DNA of 24,150 nucleotides from Gammaproteobacteria bacterium (lineage in GTDB: Bacteria; Pseudomonadota; Gammaproteobacteria; Competibacterales; Competibacteraceae). The notes beneath the pieces are model-generated. The model saw only the letters and a list, made by a program, of their open reading frames with translations. It searched no databases and was not told where the DNA came from. The position numbers and the translations under genes were made by a program. The stretch lies in assembly GCA_003562535.1 (NCBI GenBank), contig PWUP01000025.1, positions 1-24,150 on the forward strand. The letters are read 5' to 3'. This document shows, in pieces, positions 8,806 through 16,479 of the stretch; within the stretch, counting starts at the first letter, position 1, and each line of letters starts with the position of its first letter.

Positions 8806-9705
8806 ATGTCTAATAACCACGCTAAAGTAGCCCTGTCGCGCCGTGATTTTTTAGTTTTCTCAGGAGGATGCGCCGCATTAGCGGGTCTAGGTGCACCGGC
8901 ACTGGCTGAGGCCCAGTCTTCGCTGCACTACCAAGTCAATGCGTACATCCAGTCGCTGCGCCGTTCTGGTCGGATTCCTCGTGATGAACGCACTGCTTGG
9001 TCAGTGTATGATTTCACGACGGGTACTAAATTAGTCGCTATCAATGAAGAGCGACCTTTGCAAGCGGCGAGCATGCTTAAACCCTTTGTCGCTCAAGCGT
9101 ATTTTTATCGACATATCGCGGATCGCCAAGGGTTCCCCTATACCAACGGCGTCCGACAACGAATGACTGCGATGATCCGTGACAGTTGCAATAGCGAGAC
9201 CAATTACTTCATCACCCGCGCCGGAGGATCACCGGGTGGTTTACAGCGTCTGTTGCAACAACGTGCCGGTGGCGTGTTCCAGCAAACCCGAATTGTTGAA
9301 TACATCCCCCAAAGTGGACGCACCTACCGTAACCAAGCCTCAGCACGCGATTACAGTCGGTATCTATTCGCCACTTGGAATGAGCGCATGCCGATGAGCA
9401 AGGAAGTTTTGCATTATATGGGATTACCTAATGGCAATCGCATTGTACGAGGCGCTACAGGCATCCCCTCAGGAACTAAGCTGTATCATAAAACCGGCTC
9501 TACCGCACGGCTGTGTGGTGATATGGGGATTGTAGTTGCGCAGGGTCGCAATGGTCGCCCCTATCCCTATACGTTTATCGGCATCATCGATAAAAGCCAA
9601 CGCACGAATCAGTACACCTCTTGGATTCGTGATCGAGGTAATGTGCTGCGAGAGGTTTCCAGTCTGGTCTATGCCTTTATGAAGCAACGCCATAATTTGG
9701 TGTAA
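8806..9705 (+). CDS. Tat-exported serine hydrolase, class A beta-lactamase-like fold
   Basis: The product has 299 residues. The N-terminus has a twin-arginine signal, SRRDFL (residues 11-16), followed by a hydrophobic stretch to APALAEA near 36, so export of a folded protein is expected. Penicillin-recognising motifs are present: SxxK as S89-M-L-K92, an SDN-like S127-C-N129, and K229-T-G231. The order and spacing match the Beta-lactamase2 family (class A-like). I cannot point to a clear Glu166 equivalent for deacylation; the segment before ASARDYSRYL lacks an obvious omega-loop E-x-x-L-N. It may therefore be a slow or non-hydrolysing penicillin-binding enzyme, a peptidoglycan peptidase or an esterase rather than a resistance enzyme. 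The frame is open upstream to a GTG at 8686, which would overlap the previous gene and bury the Tat signal, so the ATG at 8806 is preferred. No strong Shine-Dalgarno is visible. Confidence 0.88.
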   Translation: MSNNHAKVALSRRDFLVFSGGCAALAGLGAPALAEAQSSLHYQVNAYIQSLRRSGRIPRDERTAWSVYDFTTGTKLVAINEERPLQAASMLKPFVAQAYFYRHIADRQGFPYTNGVRQRMTAMIRDSCNSETNYFITRAGGSPGGLQRLLQQRAGGVFQQTRIVEYIPQSGRTYRNQASARDYSRYLFATWNERMPMSKEVLHYMGLPNGNRIVRGATGIPSGTKLYHKTGSTARLCGDMGIVVAQGRNGRPYPYTFIGIIDKSQRTNQYTSWIRDRGNVLREVSSLVYAFMKQRHNLV

Positions 9706-9733
9706 CCCTAAAACGTATCACTAAGGGGTAGTT

Positions 9734-10363
9734 ATGATTGAACAATACTCCGATCTACTGCTGATCGTCGATGTACAAAATGATTTCTGCCCAGAGGGGG
9801 CGTTGGCCGTACCGGAGGGGGATCAAGTCGTCCCAGTGATTAATCGCTTGCAGTCGCGTTTTACCCATCGGGTGCTCACCCAAGATTGGCACCCACTCGG
9901 TCATTCTTCGTTTGCCAGTGCCCATCCTGGCACCCAGCCTTTCCAAACCATCGAGGCTGATTACGGGACGCAAGTCCTGTGGCCGGATCACTGCGTACAA
10001 GGAACTCCCGGTGCCGCTTTTCACAGCAATCTAGCCACCAGTGGTGCAGAACTGATTATCCGTAAAGGATTTCGTAAAACTCTCGATTCGTACTCAGCGT
10101 TTTTTGAAAATGATCAAACCACCCCAACCGGCTTAACCGGCTATCTGCGTGAGCGTGGTTTTAAGCGCGTGTATTTGTGTGGTCTGGCTACGGATTATTG
10201 CGTTGCGTGGTCAGCTCTGGATGCCCGCAAACAAGGCTTTGCCGCTGTGGTCATTGAAGACGCCTGTCGGGCTATCGATCTGAACGGCTCACTCGCTCAA
10301 GCCAAACAGCAGTTGACTGATGCGGGTGTTCATCTGCTCAGCAGCGACCAACTGGGCGTTTAA
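9734..10363 (+). CDS. pncA: Nicotinamidase
   Basis: PncA hydrolyses nicotinamide to nicotinate and ammonia in the NAD salvage pathway; homologues also act on pyrazinamide. The 209-residue product has the cysteine-hydrolase triad Asp13 (IVDVQNDF), Lys111 (IIRKGF) and Cys156 (GLATDYCV). The metal-binding segment is DWHPLGHSSF, with Asp51, His53 and His57, and the companion WPDHCVQGT segment carries His86. Length and motifs match the proteobacterial enzyme. AAGGGG lies upstream of the ATG as a ribosome binding site. The stop codon TAA is followed directly by the ATG of argE with no gap, so the two should be co-translated. No metabolic link between NAD salvage and arginine synthesis is evident. 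Confidence 0.95.
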   Translation: MIEQYSDLLLIVDVQNDFCPEGALAVPEGDQVVPVINRLQSRFTHRVLTQDWHPLGHSSFASAHPGTQPFQTIEADYGTQVLWPDHCVQGTPGAAFHSNLATSGAELIIRKGFRKTLDSYSAFFENDQTTPTGLTGYLRERGFKRVYLCGLATDYCVAWSALDARKQGFAAVVIEDACRAIDLNGSLAQAKQQLTDAGVHLLSSDQLGV

Positions 10364-11533
10364 ATGTCCATGTTGCAAGCACGCATCTACCGCATGATCG
10401 AACGGCTGATTGCCTTCGATACCGTATCCCGCCATTCTAATCGGGCTTTGATCGACTATGTACGGGATTACTTAGACGAGCATGGGATCAACAGCACTTT
10501 AGTGCCGAGTGATGATGGCCGTAAAGCCAATTTATACGCCAGTATCGGTCCGGCAGTGGCCGGTGGTGTGGTCTTGTCGGGACATACCGATGTGGTACCG
10601 GTTGATGGCCAGCCTTGGAGCAGTGACCCTTTCCAGATGACAGAACGTGATGGGCGGCTGTATGGGCGTGGCAGTTGCGATATGAAAGGGTTCCTCGGCG
10701 TGGTATTGGCGCTGGTGCCTGAGATGACCACGCTGCGCAAACCCATTCACTTGGCTTTAAGCTACGATGAGGAAGTGGGTTGCCAAGGGGCACCGCGCTT
10801 GATCCAAGCTATGGTTGAGAACATACCTCAGCCTGCGGCAGTGATTGTCGGTGAACCGACCCTGATGCAACCGATTACAGCCCATAAAGGCATCACTTGC
10901 CTACGCACCACGGTTACGGGTCATGAAGCGCACTCTAGCCAAACCCATCGCGGTGCCAGTGCTGTGATGCATGCGGCGCGCTTAATCACTTGGTTGGATG
11001 ATTTGGCTCGGCAACGCGCTGCACAAGGCCCGTTTGTCGCCGGCTTGGAACCGGCTTACACCACCGTGCATGTGGGTGTGGTCAATGGCGGCACGGCGGT
11101 GAACATCATGGCGCGGCATTGTGTATTTGATTGGGATATCCGCCATGTGCCGGGCGATGAACCGGAAGCGATTATCGAGAACTTCCATGCCTATAGCCGT
11201 GAACATATCGAACCCAGTTTACAGGCCATAGCGCCAAACGCTGGAGTCAGCACTGAGGTGGTGGTGCAAGCCCCCGCGTTGGCAGAAACCGCTGACAACT
11301 CAGCCAGCGAGTTGGTACGCAGTTTAACCGGCAGCAATACGACGTATAAAGTGGCCTTTGCTGCTGAAGGGGGCTTGTTCCAGCACGTCGGCTGGCCCAC
11401 GGTCTTATGCGGACCGGGTTCGGTGGATCAAGCCCATCAAGCCGATGAATTCGTCAGCCTAGAACAGATCGAGCAGTGCCGCCAATTCATTCAGCGGCTG
11501 ATTCAACGGCTGTCATACGACTTAACACCATAA
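10364..11533 (+). CDS. argE: Acetylornithine deacetylase
   Basis: ArgE is an M20-family metallohydrolase that converts N-acetylornithine to ornithine in the linear arginine pathway. It has 389 residues. Metal and catalytic motifs are SGHTDVVPV (His74, Asp76), GRGSCDMKG (Asp106), the DEEVG pair (Glu136/Glu137), GEPT (Glu164), and the C-terminal CGPGSVDQAHQADEF with His358. The VNGGTAVNI segment and the AHSSQTHRG dimerisation-domain His are also typical. SHxGEPT-like and CGPG features favour ArgE over DapE, although the substrate within M20 is always partly inferred. It starts directly at the pncA stop codon. A second in-frame ATG lies two codons further in. The 3' end overlaps the convergent exonuclease gene by 12 bp. 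No other arg gene is near. Confidence 0.93.
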   Translation: MSMLQARIYRMIERLIAFDTVSRHSNRALIDYVRDYLDEHGINSTLVPSDDGRKANLYASIGPAVAGGVVLSGHTDVVPVDGQPWSSDPFQMTERDGRLYGRGSCDMKGFLGVVLALVPEMTTLRKPIHLALSYDEEVGCQGAPRLIQAMVENIPQPAAVIVGEPTLMQPITAHKGITCLRTTVTGHEAHSSQTHRGASAVMHAARLITWLDDLARQRAAQGPFVAGLEPAYTTVHVGVVNGGTAVNIMARHCVFDWDIRHVPGDEPEAIIENFHAYSREHIEPSLQAIAPNAGVSTEVVVQAPALAETADNSASELVRSLTGSNTTYKVAFAAEGGLFQHVGWPTVLCGPGSVDQAHQADEFVSLEQIEQCRQFIQRLIQRLSYDLTP

Positions 11534-12268
11534 GGCGCTGATCGGCGTCTCTGGGCTGAAGCGATGGGCTACCTGAGCTTGGAACAGCTCGGCAGTCGCC
11601 AGGGCATCGGTCAAGGCGTGGTGCGCTCCATACTGCGGTAAACCATAGCGCGTGCGCGTACTGGCCAAACGAATCGAGGCGTGGCGGCGACCGATCAGGT
11701 GGCGCAGTAAGCGGTGCAGATGAGTGCGGTGGAAGCGCGCTTCCAGCGCCATGGTATCGACGACGGGGAAGCTGATGCCTTCGTTAAAGCGGGTGCGCAA
11801 CGACCGATCCAGGAACGGGCGCTCAATGCCTCGATAATGCACCACCACCACTCGTCCGGCCAAGACCGCCAGAAGATCCGGCAGAATCGTGCTGAGATCT
11901 GGGGCATACTCCAATACGCTGTGGGTGATACGGTGGAACAGCACTGAACGGTCGATGAGCGGTCGCCGAGGTTTGACCAGCCAATGGCGTGCCTCAGCGC
12001 AACGAATCCGTTGCACGCTAAAGGGCACGACACCAATGCTGACAATGCCATGAATCTGCGGATGCATGCCTGTGGTTTCAAAATCCATAGCCACAAAGGG
12101 CACAGCCTTCAGCGGAGTATCACCGGCGACAATGCCCTGCGCGTAAAAGTGACGCAAGGGTTCAAGCCGAGAGTGTTCGGCCAGTTGCCGATAACGCTCC
12201 GGCCAGTCGGGTAGGGTGTGCGGTGCCCTACCTAGGCCGATAACGATATTTGAGAAATTTTTGAGCAT
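11522..12268 (-). CDS. DEDDh-type 3'-5' exonuclease (DnaQ/epsilon-like)
   Basis: The product has 248 residues, with an exonuclease domain from about residue 57 to the C-terminus. Exo I is FVAMDFETTG, with Asp62 and Glu64. Exo II lies around VVVHYRGIERPFLD, with Asp154. Exo III is AHHALTDALATAELF, with His216 and Asp221, which defines the DEDDh class. The N-terminal 55 residues (WPERYRQLAEHSRLEPLRHFYAQG) are typical of the exonucleases found next to DUF294 proteins. That supports the ATG at 12268 even though it lies 41 bp inside the upstream gene. It is probably not the replicative epsilon subunit, because the extra N-terminal region and the partner gene mark a different subfamily. The substrate may be DNA, RNA or small nucleotides. 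The 3' end overlaps argE by 12 bp, with no terminator visible between the convergent genes. Confidence 0.92.
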   Translation of the reverse strand: MLKNFSNIVIGLGRAPHTLPDWPERYRQLAEHSRLEPLRHFYAQGIVAGDTPLKAVPFVAMDFETTGMHPQIHGIVSIGVVPFSVQRIRCAEARHWLVKPRRPLIDRSVLFHRITHSVLEYAPDLSTILPDLLAVLAGRVVVVHYRGIERPFLDRSLRTRFNEGISFPVVDTMALEARFHRTHLHRLLRHLIGRRHASIRLASTRTRYGLPQYGAHHALTDALATAELFQAQVAHRFSPETPISALWC

Positions 12269-14114
12269 TGGCTAAGACCTGAAAAGCCGCTTTCAGATTA
12301 CGCCGATCAAAGCGGGTCAGCATTTCGGGATTGATGTAATTGTCGGCCTCTTGGCCCGATTCTAGCTTGGCGGCCTGATGGCGAATATGCGCCATGGCGA
12401 TAAATTCTAGGGCGTCGCGCAGGTCAGCCGTCATCCCGGCGGTCAAAAAACCCGCTGCGCTGATGTCCTCCAGCCGCAAAAATGAATTCTGTGCCAATGA
12501 AGCGCTGGCCAAGGCATGCACTCGAATCACATCGACCATAGGGGCGCTACCTCGGCGTTTGATGTTCAGCGAGTCACGTTGACTGCCGGAATTTTCCACT
12601 ACAAATTGGTTAAAAAACCCCAGTGGCGGAGTGCGGTTTTGGGCATTAAACGCCAAACAGCCGAGAAAATGGGGAGCTTGGCTGGCTTGTTGTGCGATCA
12701 ATTGTTGCAGCTCGACCGCTAGGGCGGTATCACCGTATACACCGTCGAGGTCAAAAAAAATAGAGCTGTTAAGCAGGGTTTCCGGTTTGGGCTGGCTAAT
12801 CCAGTGGGTGAAATACTGCTTCCACACCGCCAGCGGTTGCCGCCACTGGGCGTTGGTGGCCATTACCCCACCCTTACAATAAAGATAACCGAGTGCGGCT
12901 AGACCGTCACAGACAAAAGTTGCTAGCGCCTGGAAATACCCATCATGCTGTTGAGGATCAAACTCATCACTGAGCACTAGGGCATTGTCCTGATCAGTCA
13001 GCATGAGCTGTTCATCTCGCGCCATCGACCCCAAGGCCAGAAAACAATAGGGTACCGGCGGGGGACCCAACCGCTGCTCACCCAGTTCCAGCAGGCGCTG
13101 CTTAAATGTGCGCCCGATCATCGCTACCGCTGAGCCGACCATCCGGGCATTAGCGTCTTCGTTCACCATGCGGCAGAAACTGGCGCGGACATCCGGGATT
13201 AACTGACGCAGACCTTCAAGATTCTCCTGAATCAAGATATTGCGCACCACAAACAGACTGCTTTGACTCTCGTAGCTGATGACATCCGCCATATCGATTA
13301 CCCCAATCAGGTGCAAGCGCCGCAGTGTCGGCAGGTGACTGATATGGTGTTTAAGCATCAGCAACAGCGCTTCAAACAGGTACTGATCTTCGTCAATGCT
13401 GACCACTTGGTCGGACATCACTTCTTGAACTGGGGTGTCTAACTCCAGTCCTTGTGCCACGATTTTCTGGCATAAATCCGTCTCAGTGACCACACCAAGA
13501 ATGTCATCGTGTTCAATCGGTGGCTGAGTCGCATCGGCCTGACCGTTAACGGTGACCAAAATTGCCCCAACGCCTTTTTCCCGCATGACAGCAGCAGCGG
13601 TTTGCACGCTGTCAGTCGCGGCTACTGTGGACGGCACCCGCTTAATCAGCTTGCCCACCCGAGTGGTTTTTAAGTCATTATTACCGGATTGCAGCACACC
13701 CGCTTTGCGTAAGCGGATGCGGTCTTCAATCTCGACGAAATCAGCAAAGTTTTCATCTTCAGAGAATAACTCACGAAACAGCGCTTCGGGGATGAAATAC
13801 AGCAAGCAGTCTTCCAAGGCTCGTGCGGGGAAACGCACTTTATGCCCCGTCATCAGGCTGAGCTGGCCAAAAATTTCCCCTTCACCCAGACGGTTATACA
13901 ATTCACCATTACGCCGATAAATATCGACCGTGCCACTGCGAATATAGTGCAGATCGTGAATGTCGGCATTGCTGACTAAAATATCGCTACCCGCTCGGAA
14001 ATAACCGATTTCAACGGCGGTTGCAATAGTGTTCAAACGCTCCAGCGGCAGGTGGGTAAACGGCGGATGCCGACGGAGGTGCTCACGAATTTCGATATGC
14101 TCAACGTCCATCAT
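12228..14114 (-). CDS. cNMP-binding / CBS / DUF294 nucleotidyltransferase-like protein
   Basis: This is a 628-residue cytoplasmic signalling protein. The order of domains is a CRP-like cyclic-nucleotide fold (about 20-135), a pair of CBS domains (about 155-280), a DUF294 nucleotidyltransferase-like domain (about 300-440) and the DUF294 C-terminal domain (about 455-620). In the first domain, GEGEIFGQLSLMTG with a downstream PARAL resembles the phosphate-binding cassette, but the canonical GEL is changed to GQL, so ligand binding is uncertain. The CBS pair suggests adenosine-nucleotide sensing. The third domain shows LGSMARDEQLMLTDQDNALV, the G-S-x-x-R-x-E...D-x-D pattern of GlnD-like nucleotidyltransferases, with both metal-binding Asp residues. 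The known partner is a 3'-5' exonuclease, which overlaps its 3' end here by 41 bp. The target of any nucleotidylation is unknown. Confidence 0.93.
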   Translation of the reverse strand: MMDVEHIEIREHLRRHPPFTHLPLERLNTIATAVEIGYFRAGSDILVSNADIHDLHYIRSGTVDIYRRNGELYNRLGEGEIFGQLSLMTGHKVRFPARALEDCLLYFIPEALFRELFSEDENFADFVEIEDRIRLRKAGVLQSGNNDLKTTRVGKLIKRVPSTVAATDSVQTAAAVMREKGVGAILVTVNGQADATQPPIEHDDILGVVTETDLCQKIVAQGLELDTPVQEVMSDQVVSIDEDQYLFEALLLMLKHHISHLPTLRRLHLIGVIDMADVISYESQSSLFVVRNILIQENLEGLRQLIPDVRASFCRMVNEDANARMVGSAVAMIGRTFKQRLLELGEQRLGPPPVPYCFLALGSMARDEQLMLTDQDNALVLSDEFDPQQHDGYFQALATFVCDGLAALGYLYCKGGVMATNAQWRQPLAVWKQYFTHWISQPKPETLLNSSIFFDLDGVYGDTALAVELQQLIAQQASQAPHFLGCLAFNAQNRTPPLGFFNQFVVENSGSQRDSLNIKRRGSAPMVDVIRVHALASASLAQNSFLRLEDISAAGFLTAGMTADLRDALEFIAMAHIRHQAAKLESGQEADNYINPEMLTRFDRRNLKAAFQVLANAQKFLKYRYRPR

Positions 14115-14281
14115 GGTCTTTCATGCTAAACATACTCAATCATACCGTCGATAGGTCTGATCCATGTCTATGATGTATCGCTCGCAAATAGGTTGACATA
14201 CAGTAAGGATAATATGCTCTTGTGACGACAGTATCTAACACTTTTTTGTCCTTACCGTCAGATTCACTTTAATCTGAGTGG

Positions 14282-14309
14282 TTGCCAAATTCTGAAGTTC
14301 CGGTATCAT
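14282..14309 (+). promoter_or_regulatory. Sigma70-type promoter for tRNA-Lys
   Basis: The -35 box TTGCCA (14282-14287) and -10 box TATCAT (14304-14309) each match consensus at five of six positions, with a 16-bp spacer. Transcription would start near 14316, about 8 nt before the tRNA. This is the best promoter visible upstream of the atp operon as well. The rest of 14115-14323 shows nothing else convincing. Confidence 0.65.
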
Positions 14310-14323
14310 TGGTACGGTTGATA

Positions 14324-14399
14324 GGGTCGTTAGCTCAGATGGTAGAGCAGGTCACTTTTAATGACTTGGTCGGAGGTTCGAGTCCTCCACGACCCACCA
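14324..14399 (+). tRNA. tRNA-Lys (anticodon TTT)
   Basis: This is a 76-nt cloverleaf with encoded CCA. The acceptor stem GGGTCGT pairs with ACGACCC. The D-arm sequence is GCTCAGATGGTAGAGC. The anticodon loop CTTTTAA has TTT at 14357-14359 on a GGTCA/TGACT stem. The T-arm GGAGG-TTCGAGT-CCTCC is perfect. It is nearly identical to the enteric tRNA-Lys. No integrase or direct repeat of its 3' end is seen nearby, so it does not appear to be an occupied attachment site. Confidence 0.98.
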
Positions 14400-14437
14400 T
14401 AGGATTTCATGTTCTAGGCAAGTACGGTACCACAGGC

Positions 14438-14456
14438 AAGGCTAGGAGCCTTTTTT
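14438..14456 (+). terminator. Intrinsic-terminator-like hairpin after tRNA-Lys, overlapping the atpI ribosome binding site
   Basis: A 6-bp stem AAGGCT/AGCCTT with a 3-nt AGG loop runs into six T residues (14451-14456). The Shine-Dalgarno AGGAG of atpI (14444-14448) lies in the loop and the start of the 3' arm, 9 nt before the ATG. It could act as the tRNA terminator, as an attenuator, or as a structure that hides the atpI ribosome binding site. The stem is short, so its strength is uncertain. Confidence 0.6.
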
Positions 14457-14457
14457 A

Positions 14458-14814
14458 ATGCATTTATCTATGCCGCTGCGAATTGCTTTCTGGCAGTTAA
14501 TGATTGGCATCGTCGGCGGGTTGCTGTGGTGGGTACTCTGGGGCTGGAAAGCAGCGTGGGCAGCGTTGTTTGGTGGTGGAATCGGCGCATTGCTCAGTTT
14601 GTACGTTGCTTTGCGGTTTAGCGCTGTCGATGATGCCAGCCCACGCGATAGAGTGAGCACATTTTACCGTGCTGAGGTAATGAAGTTCGTTCTGGCAGTG
14701 GTGTTATTTTCCATAGCAGCGCTGCTGTTTGCGGACGTTTACATTCCGTTGATAACAACATTCATAGCAGGGTTAACGGCCTACTGGGTGGCTCTGCTTA
14801 GGATCAAGGATTAG
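14458..14814 (+). CDS. atpI: ATP synthase subunit I (assembly factor)
   Basis: This is a small hydrophobic inner-membrane protein of 118 residues, the usual first gene of proteobacterial atp operons. In related systems it assists c-ring assembly and is not part of the final enzyme. Four hydrophobic segments are visible, at about residues 10-28, 31-50, 74-92 and 95-114. Between the second and third is a charged cytoplasmic stretch with DDASPRDRVSTFYRAEVMKF, a pattern typical of AtpI. The ATG has AGGAG 9 nt upstream, inside the hairpin that follows tRNA-Lys. atpB begins 10 bp after its stop. Sequence conservation in this family is weak, so identification leans on position and topology. Confidence 0.93.
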   Translation: MHLSMPLRIAFWQLMIGIVGGLLWWVLWGWKAAWAALFGGGIGALLSLYVALRFSAVDDASPRDRVSTFYRAEVMKFVLAVVLFSIAALLFADVYIPLITTFIAGLTAYWVALLRIKD

Positions 14815-14824
14815 CGAGCAAGAT

Positions 14825-15604
14825 ATGGCGAGCGAACAATACTCGGCGTCTGACATCGTCACTCACCATCTTGGGCATTGGCGTGTCGGCGAAGGCATGT
14901 GGGCTGTACACATGGATACGATTTTCTTCTCCGTGCTGTGTGGCGTACTGATGGTATTTCTCCTCTGGTTAGGCGCCCGTAGAGCCACTGCAGGCGTGCC
15001 CTCCAAGATGCAAAATTTCGTCGAACTTTTGGTTGAATTCGCCGATAATTCCGTAAAAGCAACGTTTCATGGCCCACGCGATTTTATGGCACCTTTGGCG
15101 CTGACCATCTTTCTATGGGTGCTGTTTTGGAATTTCCTCGATTTAGTCCCGATTGACTGGATACCGTTGCTGGCCAAAACATTATTCGGTCTTGAATACC
15201 TCAAGATTGTCCCCTCGGCGGACATCAATGCAACGTTTGGTTTATCGATTTCCGTGTTGATGCTGATTATCTACTATGGCATCAAGGGCAAAGGAGTGCT
15301 CGGATTTGGCAAGGAATTGCTAACCCACCCCTTCGGTGCTAACCCGTTGCTAGTACCGTTTAATTTGATTCTCAATGTAGTTGAAATGATTGCCAAGCCC
15401 ATTTCTCTAGCCATGCGGCTGTTCGGCAATCTGTTTGCGGCAGAGCTGATCTTTATCCTGATTTCACTGCTGCCGTTCTGGATTCTTTGGGCGCCGGATA
15501 TTGTTTGGGCGCTGTTCCACCTGTTAGTCGTACCGTTGCAAGCATTCTTATTCATGACGCTAACCATTATTTACATCAGTTTGGCGTATGAAGATCAACA
15601 CTGA
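14825..15604 (+). CDS. atpB: F1Fo ATP synthase subunit a
   Basis: Subunit a is the stator membrane subunit that forms the two proton half-channels against the c-ring. It has 259 residues with several membrane segments. The conserved helix carries KPISLAMRLFGNLFAAE; Arg198 in AMRLFGN corresponds to the essential Arg210 of the E. coli protein. GANPLLVPFNLILNVVEM and the C-terminal VPLQAFLFMTLTIIYISLA, with its Gln, are further landmarks of the channel. The N-terminus (SASDIVTHHLGHW) matches the gammaproteobacterial form. The Shine-Dalgarno is weak (AAGAT region), so translation is probably coupled to atpI, 10 bp upstream. Confidence 0.98.
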   Translation: MASEQYSASDIVTHHLGHWRVGEGMWAVHMDTIFFSVLCGVLMVFLLWLGARRATAGVPSKMQNFVELLVEFADNSVKATFHGPRDFMAPLALTIFLWVLFWNFLDLVPIDWIPLLAKTLFGLEYLKIVPSADINATFGLSISVLMLIIYYGIKGKGVLGFGKELLTHPFGANPLLVPFNLILNVVEMIAKPISLAMRLFGNLFAAELIFILISLLPFWILWAPDIVWALFHLLVVPLQAFLFMTLTIIYISLAYEDQH

Positions 15605-15662
15605 TTGCTGTTACTAACGACTTTTTCAACACACCTGTCATTTTGATTTTGGAGGCATTGCT

Positions 15663-15926
15663 ATGGAGTCTATCGCCCTTGTTCAGGCTAACACCGCTAT
15701 TGCGATCGGTTTAATTTTCGCTTTTGCGGCATTGGGTACGGGTATTGGTTTTGCGATGTTGGGGGGCAAATTTCTAGAAGCCGCTGCTCGTCAGCCGGAA
15801 ATTGCCAATATGCTGCAAGTTCGGATGTTTATCATCGCGGGTCTACTGGACGCCTTGTCCATCATCGGTGTGGCTTTCGCTGCATTGCTGATGTTTGCTA
15901 ACCCGTTATTGGGGCCGTTGGGGTAA
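15663..15926 (+). CDS. atpE: F1Fo ATP synthase subunit c
   Basis: Subunit c is the proteolipid of the rotating membrane ring. It has 87 residues in two hydrophobic helices joined by the polar loop RQPE (45-48). Helix 1 carries the glycine repeat around GTGIGFAMLGG, and helix 2 carries the ion-binding Asp63 in AGLLDALSII. An Asp followed by Ala, without the Gln/Glu/Ser set of sodium-type rings, points to proton coupling. GGAGG lies 8 nt upstream of the ATG, the strongest ribosome binding site in the operon, as expected for the most abundant subunit. The 58-bp gap before it may aid differential translation. Confidence 0.98.
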   Translation: MESIALVQANTAIAIGLIFAFAALGTGIGFAMLGGKFLEAAARQPEIANMLQVRMFIIAGLLDALSIIGVAFAALLMFANPLLGPLG

Positions 15927-15989
15927 GCACTGTTTGATTTGCTCACCCTGCTTGCTTTGTAAACTGGAACCAATGACCGAGGTTTCGCT

Positions 15990-16463
15990 GTGGAAATAAG
16001 CCCCCTTACCCTGATCGCGCAGGGTGCCGGATTTTTTGCTTTCATCTACGCGACGATGAAGCTGGTTTGGCCGCCCTTGACCAAAGCTATGGCGGAACGT
16101 GAACAGCGTATCGCCGAAGGTCTCGCTGTGGCTGAGCGCAGCGCCCATGAGAAGGAACTTGCCAAGAGCAAAGCTGTTGAGACGATCCGCGAAGCCAGAC
16201 AACAAGCTCAAGATGTTATCCGTCAAGCGGAAAAGCGCGCTGCTGAAATTATTGAACAAGCCAAACAGCAAGGCCGTCAGGATGGCGAGCGCCTATTGGC
16301 GACCGCACGCTCTGAAATCGATCAAGAACTTAACCGTGCCCGCGAACAACTGCGGATACAAGTTGCTGATCTTGCGGTAACCGGTGCGGCCAGTATTCTC
16401 AAACGAGAGGTTGACCCCAAAGCTCACCAAAAAATGCTCGACGATTTGGTCAAGCAGATCTGA
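15990..16463 (+). CDS. atpF: F1Fo ATP synthase subunit b
   Basis: Subunit b forms the peripheral stalk that holds F1 against the stator. The 157-residue product has one N-terminal membrane helix (about residues 8-27, ending in KLVWPPL). A long, charged, Ala/Gln/Glu-rich coiled coil follows, typical of the dimeric stalk, and the C-terminus (about 125-157) contacts delta. The start is GTG, supported by GAGG 7 nt upstream and by alignment with the usual N-terminus; no in-frame ATG fits. atpH follows after 16 bp. Confidence 0.97.
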   Translation: MEISPLTLIAQGAGFFAFIYATMKLVWPPLTKAMAEREQRIAEGLAVAERSAHEKELAKSKAVETIREARQQAQDVIRQAEKRAAEIIEQAKQQGRQDGERLLATARSEIDQELNRAREQLRIQVADLAVTGAASILKREVDPKAHQKMLDDLVKQI

Positions 16464-16479
16464 CAAGGAGTCAATCGAT

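Noticed and set aside
14193..14218. A perfect TTGACA at 14193-14198 before ATAATATGCT.
   Set aside because: The nearest -10-like hexamer is only 14 bp or less away, so the spacing is wrong; the TTGCCA/TATCAT pair closer to the tRNA fits better.
14324..14399. tRNA-Lys as an integration site for a mobile element.
   Set aside because: No integrase, no repeated tRNA 3' end, and only housekeeping atp genes follow.
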